From Azolla caroliniana (Eukaryota > Polypodiophyta): a stretch of 64,000 nucleotides of DNA. A program made the translations under genes and the position numbers. The notes below the pieces were generated by a model. The model saw only the letters and a program-made list of their open reading frames with translations. It had not been told where the DNA came from and searched no databases. Below, piece after piece: positions 20,526 through 31,411 of the stretch (positions within the stretch are counted from its first letter, which is position 1; every line of letters begins with the position of its first letter). The DNA lies in assembly GCA_043228905.1 (NCBI GenBank), contig JBHGNT010000012.1, positions 12,524,001 to 12,588,000 of the forward strand, in the 5' to 3' direction.

Positions 20526-21787
20526 TTAGGCCGCATCATCCGTGCACCATTGTTTCTCATCTACATACACCTCATGTAATTGGCATAGGGCGTACACACT
20601 ATTCTTATCGATGGGGCACTCCCATCCCGTAGCTTCTCGGATGCCTTCCGTAGTGCTTCGGATCTCATTAGAGTCAGTTTTCTCGGGGTTTTCTAGCACT
20701 TCCGGCCAAAAAGACTTCTTTGCTCTAGACGACTCACCCACACATATCCCTGCGGTTGTCACATAATTGCTTTTCGCTACTATTTCCTCCTCTAGGACTC
20801 TCTTCATGCGGCCTTTCCGGAAGTTCGGTTAGAGTGGCTTCGTAGAGTCCATCGAATGAATCCGATTTCCCTCGAAGTAGATAAGGTGCCGTCGTAGCGC
20901 CTCCTTGTGCTCGTCGCAATCCCTCCGATCATGTTTGGTACTATTGCACCATATGCATCGACGGTCCATATACTTGGAACTTGTGGGTCGGTCATCCAAC
21001 TTCTTCACCATCACGATTTTCAGATTCTCCATCTCTTTCAGCAACTACTCCACCGTGGTTGCATCGATTCCCTTCTCGGTCGTAGTCTCCCGAGCCCATG
21101 GTTGATGGTCTTCCAATTCGGATCTTGGTTTCGGAATTGGTTCCGAAACCCTCTTTTCTTCACTACCAAGCCATTGCCCTCGCTTTGTGTATCCCGCGAT
21201 AATATCCCGCATGTTTTCCCATGTATTGGTGTGGCCACTCTCAGTAGCGGTGTCCTTTAGAAGCATTCCAAGATCTTTCCGGTCCCGGACATCCACGGCT
21301 CATAAGAACATGATCACTTTGTCCAGTGCAAGGATAGCTTGATCTCTCGCGGAAAACCTCCTGAACCGACTTTCGAATGCCGGAAACACATCGAGGACCT
21401 TAGCCCCTTGTCTGGCATTTCCACCCAATCTTCGAATCCCCTCCGCGTTGTCTTGGAGGAGTCCTCAATGGAAAACGTGGTCTTTAGCGCTTCTTCAAAT
21501 GTTTCCCACGTCAGATTTTGTTGTTGTTTCCCGTGGATACTCCCTTGAAGCCCGTCCGTAGCCACCCGATTGAAGGATGTGACCTGCAATCCTTTCGATA
21601 TTCCGCAACGTAGCATTTCCGACTTGTAATCCCACAAATATCGCGACACATCCTTCCCATTGAATTGCCCTCTCAGTTGCACGAGCCGTTGTATTGCCGC
21701 CGCAATCTCCGATATCACACGTTATTCTTGTAGCATCCGCTCGAACATCGTCATCATGTTGTTAGTTTCCGGTTGTTGATTCTCCAT
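20526..21787 (-). pseudogene. G0b gag with zinc knuckle
   Basis: Starts MENQQPETNNMMTMFERMLQ at 21787, hits a TAA, then resumes as VISEIAAAIQRLVQLRGQFN, GKDVSRYLWDYKSEMLRCGI, NLTWETFEEALKTTFSIEDS and FEDWVEMPDKGL. Further on come a Lys-rich stretch and the knuckle CIWCNSTKHDRRDC (C-x2-C-x4-H-x4-C, about 20930-20975). The 3' part (20526-20807, VLEEEIVAKSNYVTTAG) leads to the protease. At least three frame changes. Homologous to G0a gag. Confidence 0.7.
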
Positions 21788-22500
21788 CTCCTTTCCACCC
21801 GTTTACACGTCGGGTTCACCAACTATGTCATGCCTTTCGGCGCCAAATCGTTTGCGTGAGTCGGGTGGGAACCCCTGAGGTTTTGAACTAGGTGAAAGAA
21901 GAATATGAGATAAGGTTTGTTACGAATAGATTGCAAGATGAAGATATGTAACTCGTGAATCCCACGAGTATAGTGTATTAATTAATACTTACTAGATTGT
22001 AAGAGAGCAATAGATGGCAAAATCGTGAATCCCACGAATATTTAATATTAATCAACCCTTATAAAAAATCAACTACCGTATACATCTTTCTCTCTTCCTT
22101 ATATAGTGATGGAAGAGACTAATCATAGCATCATGTTTTTTTCCTAAAGTGTTCATGCACATTAGATGTGCATGAGTAATTGGCTTGTGTTTTTTTCTTC
22201 CAAATAAAGTTTTTACGCACTCTAAAAGTGCATGATTTACGTTTTTTTGTAAAAATAGGCGTAAATATAACTCTTATATCTATTAAATCTATATTTAGAT
22301 CACTTATGATAAGTTAGTGCAATGGTAAAGTTTGGGTTTGTTTACATTGTGGTATAAGGTTCAAATCTTCCCCTATGTATGTAACAATATTTTTAATATT
22401 TCCTTTTATTTATTTATGCGTACTTAAATCAGATTTTTTTTTATACATATTTCACGTAGTGTGCAAATTACACTACGACAACGCGCAAGGAGAAGGGGAA
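21788..22500 (-). repeat. probable 5' LTR/leader of G0b
   Basis: Just upstream of gag, TTGGTGAACCCGACGTG (about 21813-21830, minus) parallels TTTGGTGAACCTGACGTG of G0a and may be its primer site. The following AT-rich 650 bp has no frame and includes a minus-strand TATA-like CACTATATAAG near 22100 and the A/B-box module at 22315-22368. LTR limits cannot be set because the 3' LTR of this lineage is too diverged. Confidence 0.45.
22306..22373 (+). repeat. tRNA-like module with Pol III A and B boxes
   Basis: TAGTGCAATGG (22315-22325) fits the A-box consensus TRGYNNARNGG fully. GGTTCAAATCT (22358-22368) fits the B-box GGTTCRANNCC at 10 of 11, with 32 bases between them. No convincing acceptor stem, so SINE-like and not a tRNA gene. 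Copy B has it at 50547-50600. Confidence 0.5.
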
Positions 22501-22501
22501 G

Positions 22502-23740
22502 ATGAAGATGCCGGAATACGGCACAAAGGCTAGCACTTCGGACTAGAGCGAATCCGATGTGGCCAGGAGCGAAGACGGACCTCACGAAATGGGGTTAGAG
22601 TCAGCCAAGAGGGCCATGAAATCGGTGAACCAAAAGTTGCGCCGATCCACCCGCCAAAAGAACCTCATAAACTGGTATGGGTACAATGAACACATGGCCC
22701 ATCACTATGCGTATATTGTGAAGGCAATGGAAGTGTGTGAGTTGAAGAGCTACATAGAGGTGGTGAAGGACGCAAATTGGCGAGCCACTAATGGAGAATG
22801 AAACATGGGACCTAGTTGATGCCCTCAAGGGTGTGAAGCCGGTTGAATGCAAGTGGGAACACAAAGTGAAGTACAACACTGACGGCTCCGTCAACCAGTA
22901 CAAGGCCTGATTGGTGGACAAGGGTTATGCAAAGTAGCATGACATCAATTACGACAACACATTTGTGCCGGTTTCCAAAATGACAACCGTCTGGGTGTTG
23001 TATGCTATAGTGGCGGCAAAGGTATGACACTTGCACAAAATGGATATGAAGAACGCGTTCTGGCAAGGAGAGCTTGAGAAACAGATGTATATGGTGCAAC
23101 CTCTGGATTTCAGTCTAGATTGAACACGTTGGTCCTCTTCTGATTAACAAGTCCCTTTACGAACTAAAGCAAGCCCTGCATGCGTGGAACGCAAAGATCA
23201 CGCAAAGGCTACGTCGAATGTGGTTTGCTTCGTTGATGTTGGACTCATCATTGTTCACCTGGCAGGGTCGAAACGGGCCAGTAAGCATACTCCTATATGT
23301 GGATGACTTGGTCATCGATGACGGTGACTTGGAAGAAATCGGCCACATGAAGTCCCAACTTGCCGCATCATTCGAAATGAATAATTTGGGGACCTTCAAT
23401 ACTTCCTTGTGATCAAAGTGATCTGCACCCTAGAAGGCGTACTGATTAGTCAAAGACATTATGTACTAAGTAAATATTCTCTTGATGTTCGGGATGATAG
23501 ACTGCAAGTCTATCTTGACTCCTGTTGATAGAAATGTGAAGCTTCGCCAAGTATCGAGAATGACATGTGATGCGACACGAGCTTGTTATACTTGACCATC
23601 ACCCGACCGTGACCTCAACTATGCAGTCAAACTGATTAATCAATTTATGTCACAAGAAACCATTGACCACCTTCAGTGGACGTAGAAGATATTGCAATAC
23701 GTCAGCGGCACAAAGGACATGGCGTTGTTGTATCATTAGG
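22502..23740 (+). pseudogene. Ty1/copia reverse transcriptase relic (C3)
   Basis: Degenerate copia RT. Visible in order: ETWDLVDALKGVKPVECKW, HKVKYNTDGSVNQYKA with a stop at the next Arg, VDKGYAK, FVPVSKMTTV, MDMKNAFWQGELEKQMYMVQ (core palm), then in another frame SILLYVDDLVIDDGDLEEI with the catalytic YVDD (about 23295-23306), and IRNE-NFGDLQYFL. Many stops and frame changes. No LTR belongs to it with certainty. Family role: reverse transcription. Confidence 0.78.
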
Positions 23741-23744
23741 ATTT

Positions 23745-23954
23745 TGTCCCTCCTAATGGGAGAAGTCGGCTATTGATTGGAAGAATCAACAGTTAGATTG
23801 GAGTCGACTAGTTGGGCCGACCCGATGGTCGAAAACAAGGTCTGCTAGTCCATTCGACTAGATAGTTGGCTTAGGAGTTGGCTAGTCGAATTGACTAGAT
23901 TGTCGACTTGTGGGTCGGATAGTCGAATCGATCAGTTGACCGATTAATGTCGAT

Positions 23955-24015
<61 letters not shown>

Positions 24016-24404
24016 CAACAACTACATTTGTAAATAGCCCATACTATGTATGAGCATAAATACACCTATGGCAAACTTATTGTTGTGAATAGTAATGTGT
24101 GTATTGTGCCTCTGTTGTTGAGTGCAGAAGTGAGCGTAATAGAGAACAGGAAGAGACGCAAGAGTGCGCAAGTGAATGAGAGGCATAGTTGAGTGGAACT
24201 AGCCAAAACCCTAAGTGGGTATTCTTTGATTTACATAGATCTATAATATGTTTTGCCTTCCTGTTCATAGTGAAGATCTATTGTTCATGGTTTTCCCCTG
24301 TTTTAGGGCTTCCGCGTAAAAAGTGTGTACTGTGTATTTTGTTGTTTCTAGATTGTGCAATTTTTCAGTCCATCAATCTCATAGATCTACGGTTCGGATC
24401 CCAC
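23745..24404 (+). repeat. probable 5' LTR of copia C2
   Basis: Non-coding stretch directly upstream of a copia gag. It has repeats of GACTAG and TAGTCGAnT, a TAA microsatellite, a CATAAATAC TATA-like box near 24055 and a decayed primer site TGCCATTAGAGC (about 24407-24418, compare TGGTATCAGAGC). The left limit is uncertain. Confidence 0.5.
23959..24011. repeat. TAA microsatellite
   Basis: About 17 TAA units followed by CAA units. The duplicate at 52191-52219 has 8 fewer units (24 bp), which accounts for the change of offset between the two copies from 28,232 to 28,208. Confidence 0.95.
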
Positions 24405-24433
24405 GAACTGCCATTAGAGCGAGAGGTGCAAGA

Positions 24434-25490
24434 ATGGAAGGAGGTGTGCGTGGCTTTCCAGGTATGATAGTCTTGAAATCACATAACTACTCTGATTGGA
24501 AGATCAAGATGGAAGATCTTTCGATAGTCAAAGATCTGTACCAACCCATAGATAGAAGTGAAATACCCATGGGGGTATTGGAGTTTGAATGGAAACTCTT
24601 AAACAGGAAGATGGTGGCCACCATCAGAAAGTGTGTAGATGTGAGTGTCATACAACGCATGGCTAACGACACAAACGCATATGAAATGTGGCACAAATTG
24701 TCAGGGTTGTATGAGAGGAAGAATGCCCTCATCTAAACCTCTCTGATGAGAAAGATCGTGAGACTAAAGTACAGAGATGGAGAAAGCATCATGGTACACA
24801 TTAACACCTTCATGGGGTTCGTGAATCAGCTTGCGGCAACAAATTTCCTATTAGATGATGCTATGCAGGCCTTGTTAATGCTATGTACCCTGCCAGATAG
24901 CTGGGAGAACTTGGTGGTGTCTCTTAGTACCTCGTGTCAAGAAGGAAACATGTCTCTACAAGTGGTAAAGACAAGTATCTTGAACGAGGAGACAAGAAGG
25001 AAGGACAAGAGTGTCCAGTCTCAGACGGAGGCAAATGTTGCACAACATTTGGATAGAGGAAGAACCAAGCAGAGGAGCCAATAGAACAGAGAAAAGTCTC
25101 ATGCTAGGTTCAAGTCCAGAGGAAATCTCACATGTTTCTACTGTGGAAAACCTAGGCACTTCCAAAAGACTATCGACACCTTAAAAGGGAAAAAGGTCCT
25201 TCGACTGATGTTGAAGCTAGAAAGAAAGACTTCTGAAGAGAAGGACACTTCAGTCGTGACTACACGCGAAGAAGAGATTTTATTCATTTGCGAGCAAGAA
25301 AGTGCAAATATTGCAAATGAAGGGTGTGCTTGGGTGATAGAATCCGATGTATCGTTCCATATAACTCCCTCATGAGAGTGCTTCTCGTCTTACAGAGTTG
25401 GTGACTATGGCTATGTAAAAGTGGGAGACAATGGAGAATGCAAGATAGCCAGCATCGGAAGTGTATGCTTGACAACGTTGCCGGTTGTTG
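24434..25490 (+). pseudogene. Ty1/copia gag-protease relic (C2)
   Basis: Starts MEGGVRGFPGMIVLKSHNYS, then IKMEDLSIVKDLYQPIDRSE, NDTNAYEMWHKLSGLYERKN, a TAA at about 24734, KIVRLKYRDGESIMVHINTF and LPDSWENLVVSLSTSCQEGN. The knuckle CFYCGKPRHFQK-TI has its last Cys lost. The protease begins CAWVIESDVSFHITP where family members have VVDSGASFHLTP, so the active-site DSG reads ESD. It is cut at about 25490. It is a close relative of the young C1 element and lacks integrase and RT. Confidence 0.82.
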
Positions 25491-25894
25491 GTTGACCCTT
25501 GTTATCAACTTAGGATAACACTCTATCGGATCTCTAGTCCTTTGGCGATTCGACTCAAGGTCTTCTGGTCGGGGATAACGCGTGGTTCGATATGCCTGGA
25601 ATGAGTTCGATGATTTCGAACTACAAACTTAAATAGCGATCGAATCTGAAACTGTGCGATTATGGAGATGACAAGATGGCTACAACTGACTGTATACACA
25701 TGTTACGCGGACGTGAACTCAACACAAATGAAGGACAACACAATGCTCACAGTATTGGAGACAAACAAAATTCTACTAAGCAAAAACAATACACAATCCT
25801 TCGATCCTCTCTTACAAGCTTTCCATGGCCCTTTATATAGGCTCATGGACAGTTATGTCTACGTGTGAACCGTTATGTCTATTTGTAAAGAATC
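25490..25894. other. unassigned repeat-like stretch
   Basis: Sequence between the truncated C2 and the next LTR. It has a minus-strand CCTATATAAAGG box near 25831 and could be part of another LTR, but no partner copy other than the duplication (53698-54102) is present. Confidence 0.35.
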
Positions 25895-26310
25895 GGGTAT
25901 GATTCTTGTGAAGTAGAAAAGATGTGTGTTATATGTATGTGTGAGAGCAAAGAGATGAGAGAAGAGAAACACAAGATAGATTAGTTAGAATGGAAAATAG
26001 AATACTCAAGAAGAAGGTGTATGTAAAATAGAAAATACAAATTGTAGCATTACAAGGCGTCACAACCGACTTAATATGAAGTATGAGGAGGGTGATTTAT
26101 ATATAGTCACCCTCTCTCTTCATTAACTAACTACAACAACCACTCTCTCTTTGGGAATGCGAAGACTCATAGTCATGGGGAATATGTAACTCATTAGCTA
26201 TGTGTCATAGAATATGATTCTATGACACATAGTTAATGTGTAGAGAGTAGTGGTGTGACTCTTGACTAGATTCTCAAAAGGTGTGTTCACATGTTGCACT
26301 ATGTTGCACT
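25895..26310 (-). repeat. 3' LTR of copia C4
   Basis: Minus-strand LTR that begins about TGTGAACACACC at 26290, adjoins the RNase H coding end, and has a TATATATAAATC box near 26095-26106. It contains a 35-bp perfect inverted repeat (26198-26232). Its inner limits are approximate. Confidence 0.55.
26198..26232. repeat. perfect 16-bp inverted repeat in C4 LTR
   Basis: CTATGTGTCATAGAAT, three bases (ATG), then its exact complement. Retained exactly in copy B (54406-54440). Confidence 0.92.
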
Positions 26311-26316
26311 AGTAAC

Positions 26317-26830
26317 TCAACTTGGGTAGGTTCCTTTCGGTTGATGTCCGCTTCGGCTGGTGTCCGGTTCGGATGGTATCCGGTTCTCGCTTGTACTCCC
26401 CCTCACGCTTGGCAAGTCAGGGATCGTCAATCCAAGGTCTGACATGAATTGCCGAAGCTTGTTGGCTTCAAGGGCCTTGTTGAAGATGTCAACTGTTTGA
26501 AGATTCGTGTTGATGTGCAGAAGATCGACAACTCCGGCCTGAAGACGCCGTCGAATGAAGTGGTAGTGCACTTCGATACGCTTTATGCGTGTGTGGAACA
26601 CCGGGTTCTGAGCCAGATATATACTGCTCATGTTGTTGCAGTAAGTGGGAGTTGGGTCTTGGATAGGAACCCCTAGATCCTTCAAAATCCTCTTGAGCCA
26701 TACGGCTTCACATGTAGCTACGACTGCGCCCCTGTATTCAGCCTCCATACTCGAAAGTGCGACGGTAGGCTGCTTCTTACTGCTTCAAGATATTGCTCCG
26801 CTATCGAGCGAGAAGACAAATCTGGAGGTC
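26317..26830 (-). pseudogene. Ty1/copia RNase H relic (C4)
   Basis: The C-terminal end of a copia polyprotein: VFSLDSGAIS, a TGA, SSKKQPTVALSSMEAEYRGA, CEAVWLKRILKDLGVPIQD, TRIKRIEVHYHFIRRRLQAG, VVDLLHINTNLQTVDIFNKA, NKLRQFMSDLGL. These are the usual copia RNase H blocks up to the stop before the LTR. The codon at the usual Trp of AISWSSKKQ reads TGA here and TCA in copy B (about 55000). RT and upstream genes are missing. Confidence 0.82.
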
Positions 26831-27067
26831 GATCGTCAATCGTCGACTTTCTACAATACGCAGATGCGTCCTTCTGCGTTGTTGGCCACCATAAGCCCGC
26901 CTGCAGTACTTTCCGGGTTGTAACGTCGCCCGCGTAATGGACGCTTGCCGTGCCGCAATGTGCCTCCCGTAAAACTGCTTCCTCTCATCCTGCTGTACCC
27001 CACGTCGCCAAATGCCGTCACTTCCTTTGTGATATAAAACGCCTTCGACGAGGCAGAAGCGACGGCT

Positions 27068-27517
27068 TCAAACGGCTAGCCGTTTCTTCTCGTCCGTGCG
27101 TAATTGTGGTGGAGGCAGTCCCGTAGTCAAAAAGTACGTCATTTCCATAAGCCACCGGTCCGGAAAGGTCGATTCCGTTCTTTCTGCTAGTGTCGCTACC
27201 CGCAGGATATCGGCGTTCGGAAAATCGTCGTCATCTTTTTGTACTGTTTCTCCATTATCCAGTCTGCTAAAAGAATCCGCCACTGCGTGTTGCGTCCCTA
27301 GTCGGTGTTGGATTACGAGATCGAATTCCTGGAGCAGCAGCATCCACCGCGCCAATTTCCCTGTTAGGGCTTGTTTCTCCACCAAATATAGTAGCGCTGA
27401 ATGATCCACGTGGAACGTGAATTTCCTTCCTAATAAAAAGTGTCGGAATTTATTGATGCTATAGATCATCCCTAGCGCCTCCCGCTCCGTTGTGGAGTAG
27501 TTACGCTCTGAGTGCAC
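27068..27517 (-). pseudogene. G3a RNase H fragment
   Basis: A 149-residue frame: RNYSTTEREALGMIYSINKF, RHFLLGRKFTFHVDHSALLY, LVEKQALTGKLARWMLLLQE, FDLVIQHRLGTQHAVADSFS. A gypsy RNase H ending (VDHSAL, HAVADSFSRL). The element is truncated at about 27060 before integrase, next to the C4 relic. Upstream RNase H (27520-27645) is broken by stops. Confidence 0.75.
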
Positions 27518-27644
27518 TTCCTATTGCTATGTCCGAGGCGTCGACGAACACGTGGAATGGCTTCGCCCAAACTGGTGGTTGTACGACGGGAGCCTATGTG
27601 ACCATTATCTGAAGTGCCTCGTAGGCCTTATCCTCCGTTGCAGT

Positions 27645-28526
27645 TCATTGGAAAGGAGTTCGATGTACGGCAGCGTGTAACGGCGTGGCGAAGTCCGCCA
27701 AATACCATATCATTCGACTATGCCACTGTATTTGTCCTAAAAACCGGCTGAGTGATTTGGCGTTTGTCGGAGTTTTGGCTTGCGTAATCGCAGAGATTTT
27801 GTTCAGGTCAACCGCTATTCCCTCCTTGCTGACTATATGGCCCAGGAGAGTCCCGCTGGTCACACCGAAAGCACATTTCACGGAATTCAGGCTTAAGCGT
27901 GCGGTGCGGCAACGTTCCAGGCACAGTTGTAAGTGTGAAAAATGGTCTAATTTTCTCCCATATACCGCAAAGTCGTCTAAAAAAACTTGCATGAACGCCG
28001 GAATGTATTCCCCAAAGATCTCCATAATTGTCCGTTGAAATGTTGCCGACGCCGTCTTTAGCCCGAACATCATGACGACTGCCACATATACTCCCTAGTC
28101 CGTGACAAATGCCGTCTTTTCTTGGTCCTCGGGATGCATGTGTACCTGGTTATAGCCACTGAAGCCATCTAAAAAACTGTACATCTCATGGCCTGCGATG
28201 ACGTTTAGTACGCTATCGGTGAAGGGTAAGGGAAATGCGTCCGTAATGGTGACGACGTTTAATTTTTGGTAATCTATGCATACCCGTATTTTGCCGTTTT
28301 TCTTTGGAACGGCCACTATCGGGCTTAACCATGTCGCTTGTTTAACTGGTCGTATGAACCCCACCTTCAGGAGCTTGTCAATTTCTTCTTTCACGCGGGT
28401 CGTGTAGTTCGGGTTCATGCGGTAGCGGCGCTGTTGGATGGGTTTCGCGTCGGTTGCTAAATTGATCTTATGCTGATAGAACTTGGGATCTAACCCCTTC
28501 ATGTCCTCGTGAGCCCAAGCGAACAC
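27645..28526 (-). pseudogene. G3a reverse transcriptase
   Basis: Two adjoining frames separated by one stop. The first (28095-28526) has MFAWAHEDMKGLDPKFYQHK, EEIDKLLKVGFIRPVKQATW, SPIVAVPKKNGKIRVCIDYQ, YSFLDGFSGYNQVHMHPEDQ, EKTAFVTD. The TAG at 28092-28094 stands where gypsy RTs carry Trp (TDWG). The second (27645-28085) has VVMMFGLKTASATFQRTIME, FMQVFLDDFAVYGRKLDHFS (catalytic FLDD), CAFGVTSGTLLGHIVSKEGI, LSRFLGQIQWHSRMIWYLAD. Copy B has the same stop. Confidence 0.82.
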
Positions 28527-28530
28527 ATCC

Positions 28531-29652
28531 TTATATTCCGTGAGTAGTGCGACCCATCGTGTTTCTCTGGTCCAGCCTTAATTCATTTGCGATGGAGAGG
28601 AAACGAGGCTCCGATTCCATACCCATATTTACTTCTTTGAGGGTGGACGCGGTGGCTCGTCGTGAAATCTCCATTTCCCTTTCGAATGCCGCACGTGCTC
28701 TGCTGAGTTCCAATATGGACTCTGGGTTTGGTTCGTAAGGCTCGTCGTGGAGAACAATGGTCGTGCCATATTCTGTCGCGGTTGCGATGACGTCTATTTC
28801 AAACAGCGGAATAATCCGAGGGTGCTCATCGAGGTATGCCTCTAATTCTACATCCTCCATCCCGGCCAACATATTTATATCTTTTGCGTATAATGGTGTT
28901 CTACCCTTCGGTTGTGGCGTGCTTCCTTCCGTAGGTACGTGAACCTTGGCACGTCCGTGTCGGAAACTGATACACTTTTGTTGCCAGCTCTGCTTGAAAT
29001 TTGCTGCCCGAAGCCATGGTCTGCCCAGAAGCACTGGGTACGCCCCTGGGGCGTCCAAGGCAAGGACGACCGCCGAGATGTCGAATCAGTGTCTGCCCAC
29101 GATAATGCCTATTTTGCGAATTAACCCTAATGGTCGTACTGAGCGAGTATTTGCCATTCGGAGCCAGAATGGGCAAGCCTCCCATTCTGAAATGCCTAAC
29201 TGCTCACAAGTTTTCGCGCTAATTACATTGACGCCTGAGACACCATCGATTACGCATCCAGGAATTTCCTGTCCGTGTAATATTAATGTAATAGCCAGGT
29301 TGTGGTGATCCACTACCGGCGGTCCATTGCTAACGTCTGTAAGGTTTGTCGCGATACTCACCCCAGGTATGCCTGTCACCCGTTCTTCCATGGTCTGGCG
29401 GAAGCGTGGGACTAGCTGCAGTAGTTTCTCGATGGTTAACGTTACCTCACAGCCCGCTAACGCCTGCCAAATGGGGTCTGGGACCGGTCTTTCGTCCTCT
29501 GCTCGCTCCATTGTGTTCACACACTCCTTCCACAGGCGTTCCGTATTTGTCGCGTTTGCTTTTTCCACCCACGCTTGGGCTTGTCGGCGTACCTCATCTT
29601 GCGCAACCCAATCAGTCGTTTTTGTTTGCTGGCGTGTCGTGACTTGCTGCAC
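28531..29652 (-). pseudogene. G3a protease region
   Basis: A 188-residue frame (29086-29652) with VRRQAQAWVEKANATNTERL, PRFRQTMEERVTGIPGVSIA, and CVIDGVSGVNVISAKTCEQL, where the usual D-G-G-S protease signature reads DGVS. After a stop at 29083-29085, a 175-residue frame (28531-29058) gives YPVLLGRPWLRAANFKQSWQ and KCISFRHGRAKVHVP, the C-terminal protease lobe, and an acidic linker to RT. Copy B is interrupted by C1 within codons upstream of ECVNTMERAED. Confidence 0.72.
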
Positions 29653-30420
29653 TTCCGTCGTAATCGTATTGATAGCGGGCCCCTTTCCCTTGCGTGCTGG
29701 GCATTGCGTGGCATAATGTCCGGGTTGCTGACAAATAAAACAATGGATGCTTGATTCACCCTTCTCGGCTCCTGGTGGTGTGTGCCGCTCCCCTGGTGCT
29801 ACTTGCTCCTCACGGTCCGACCTCGTTTGTCGGAATGTACGCGGTGGCTACTATTGGTCCCGTCGTTGTTCTTGGTGCCGCTCATTCCCCGACCTTTCGT
29901 CGTAAGGCCAATGATCTCGATATTGTCGTGGCTTACCACGATAACCATTGAAGCCGCCCCGTTTGTTTGTCGGCTGGTGATTCTCGTAGCGCCGACCCCC
30001 TTCGGCGTAACTCGGATGTCCACGATAATCCTCTTCCTCTAGTTCGTCCTCTTCGGAATCGTTGTGATTTCGGCGATTCCGGTGGTGCCGGTCCTCCCGT
30101 GGGTTGCGATCCTTATACCGTGGTCGGTCTTCTTGCCTCCTTTGTTCAGTCCGGTGTGGTTGACGCTGTATGTCCATGCTGCGGACTGCGGGAGTGGCTC
30201 TGTTTAACATATTGTATTCGCATTGGTCGACTGTGTGAGCCTTCGAGTGGCAGATTGGGCAGTGGATTCGCATATTGCACTCCACTGCGGAATGCCCCGA
30301 GGTCAAGCAAATCGTGCACTGGATTGCTTGACGAAACTGGCGTTCCTCATCCTGAGGTAATGCTTGTCATAAGGAGGACATAGAAAACCTTTCCTCCTCG
30401 TCATCCAACTCGAGTTGTAA
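29653..30420 (-). pseudogene. G3a nucleocapsid with three zinc knuckles
   Basis: Minus-strand frames encode C-x2-C-x4-H-x4-C motifs: one ending GHSAVEC near 30275-30310, CPICHSKAHTVDQC near 30230-30270, and CFICQQPGHYATQC near 29705-29747. Between the second and third is an Arg/Asp/Glu-rich low-complexity linker (RRQEDRPRYKDRNPREDRHH, SEEDELEEEDYRG). A stop at 29851 splits the last knuckle from the others. Function by family: RNA binding and packaging. Confidence 0.75.
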
Positions 30421-30423
30421 CGC

Positions 30424-30903
30424 TCATTCAATTACCATATCCGTCATTTCACCTTTCACGCTATTGTTGTTGAGCGTTGCCCGGGTGGGCCGGCGTAAAG
30501 CTGCCAGAACTGTTTCCCGAGCCTCGTCCTCCGCGGGGCTCTGTTCTAGTTTCCGTCGTAAATTTTGGAAACGTAAGCTGAAGTCCGCTATCGTCTCCGT
30601 TGGCAGTTGCTTAATCATATAAAATTGTCCGACGATTTCACGTTGTGGAACCCTCCGATGGAAGAATCGCAAGAAAGCGGACTGCAGCTGATCGAAGGTT
30701 GTTATTGCTGGTAAATCCATCTGTGAATGCCAAAACACCGCTCGCCCATCTAATGTTAAACCGAACTCCGTCATTTTCAACTGGTGTGCAACCGCCTCCG
30801 AAAGGCTCTGCGCCATGTGGTTCGCATTCCAGACATTCAGGAACATGCGAATATGAGTTGCGGCGTCGGTTTCGCCGTTAAAGCGGGGGTAGGCAAAGGC
30901 CAT
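30424..30903 (-). pseudogene. G3a gag (capsid)
   Basis: A 159-residue frame from MAFAYPRFNGETDAATHIRM at 30903: FLNVWNANHMAQSLSEAVAH, LTLDGRAVFWHSQMDLPAIT, FDQLQSAFLRFFHRRVPQRE, YMIKQLPTETIADFSLRFQN, LRRKLEQSP. Retrotransposon gag core. A stop near 30421 separates it from the nucleocapsid part. No break inside the core. Confidence 0.75.
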
Positions 30904-31411
30904 GATGGGGGCTTCGGCGGGTTGGGAAAGACCACCGGGTGGCTATGGTGAGCGTAGTCCCCGCGTCTCGTCGAGGTATTTTGAGAGCAAAGAATCACCT
31001 TTGTACTCACAGGAGGTAGTACTGAGGTTGCTGAGGCGAGGCTTTTGCCGTGCGCGTTCTTTTGCTTGGCGTGTGACGGACCTTGTTATTAGCCGGTCTT
31101 GTCATGTTGGTTCTCTGGGGCTTCTGTGGCTAAACATCCATTCGTTGTTACTCGTCTGTGAGAAGACACAGATCACCAAGCGTGCCAAAAGTGTTGCCGA
31201 TTAGGAACACGGTCCGCGGTCAGTCCTTCGACCTAGACCTCCAAGCGGGTGTGGAACAACGAATAGCCGTCTAAGCGTAATGTGTAGGGGAATATTCCTT
31301 GTAACCTATCAGCGTATAAGGGAGACGACTACAACTGAATCCTTAGCAAGGGTTACAACTGAATCCTCGATCGCTGTACCAGACATCTTGTGCCGGCCGG
31401 TAGCACTCCTC
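30904..31411 (-). other. G3a leader/LTR region
   Basis: Lies upstream of G3a gag and downstream of another G3-type gag. No frame on the minus strand shows protein similarity, and no clear primer site was found. Probably leader or LTR remnant. Confidence 0.35.
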
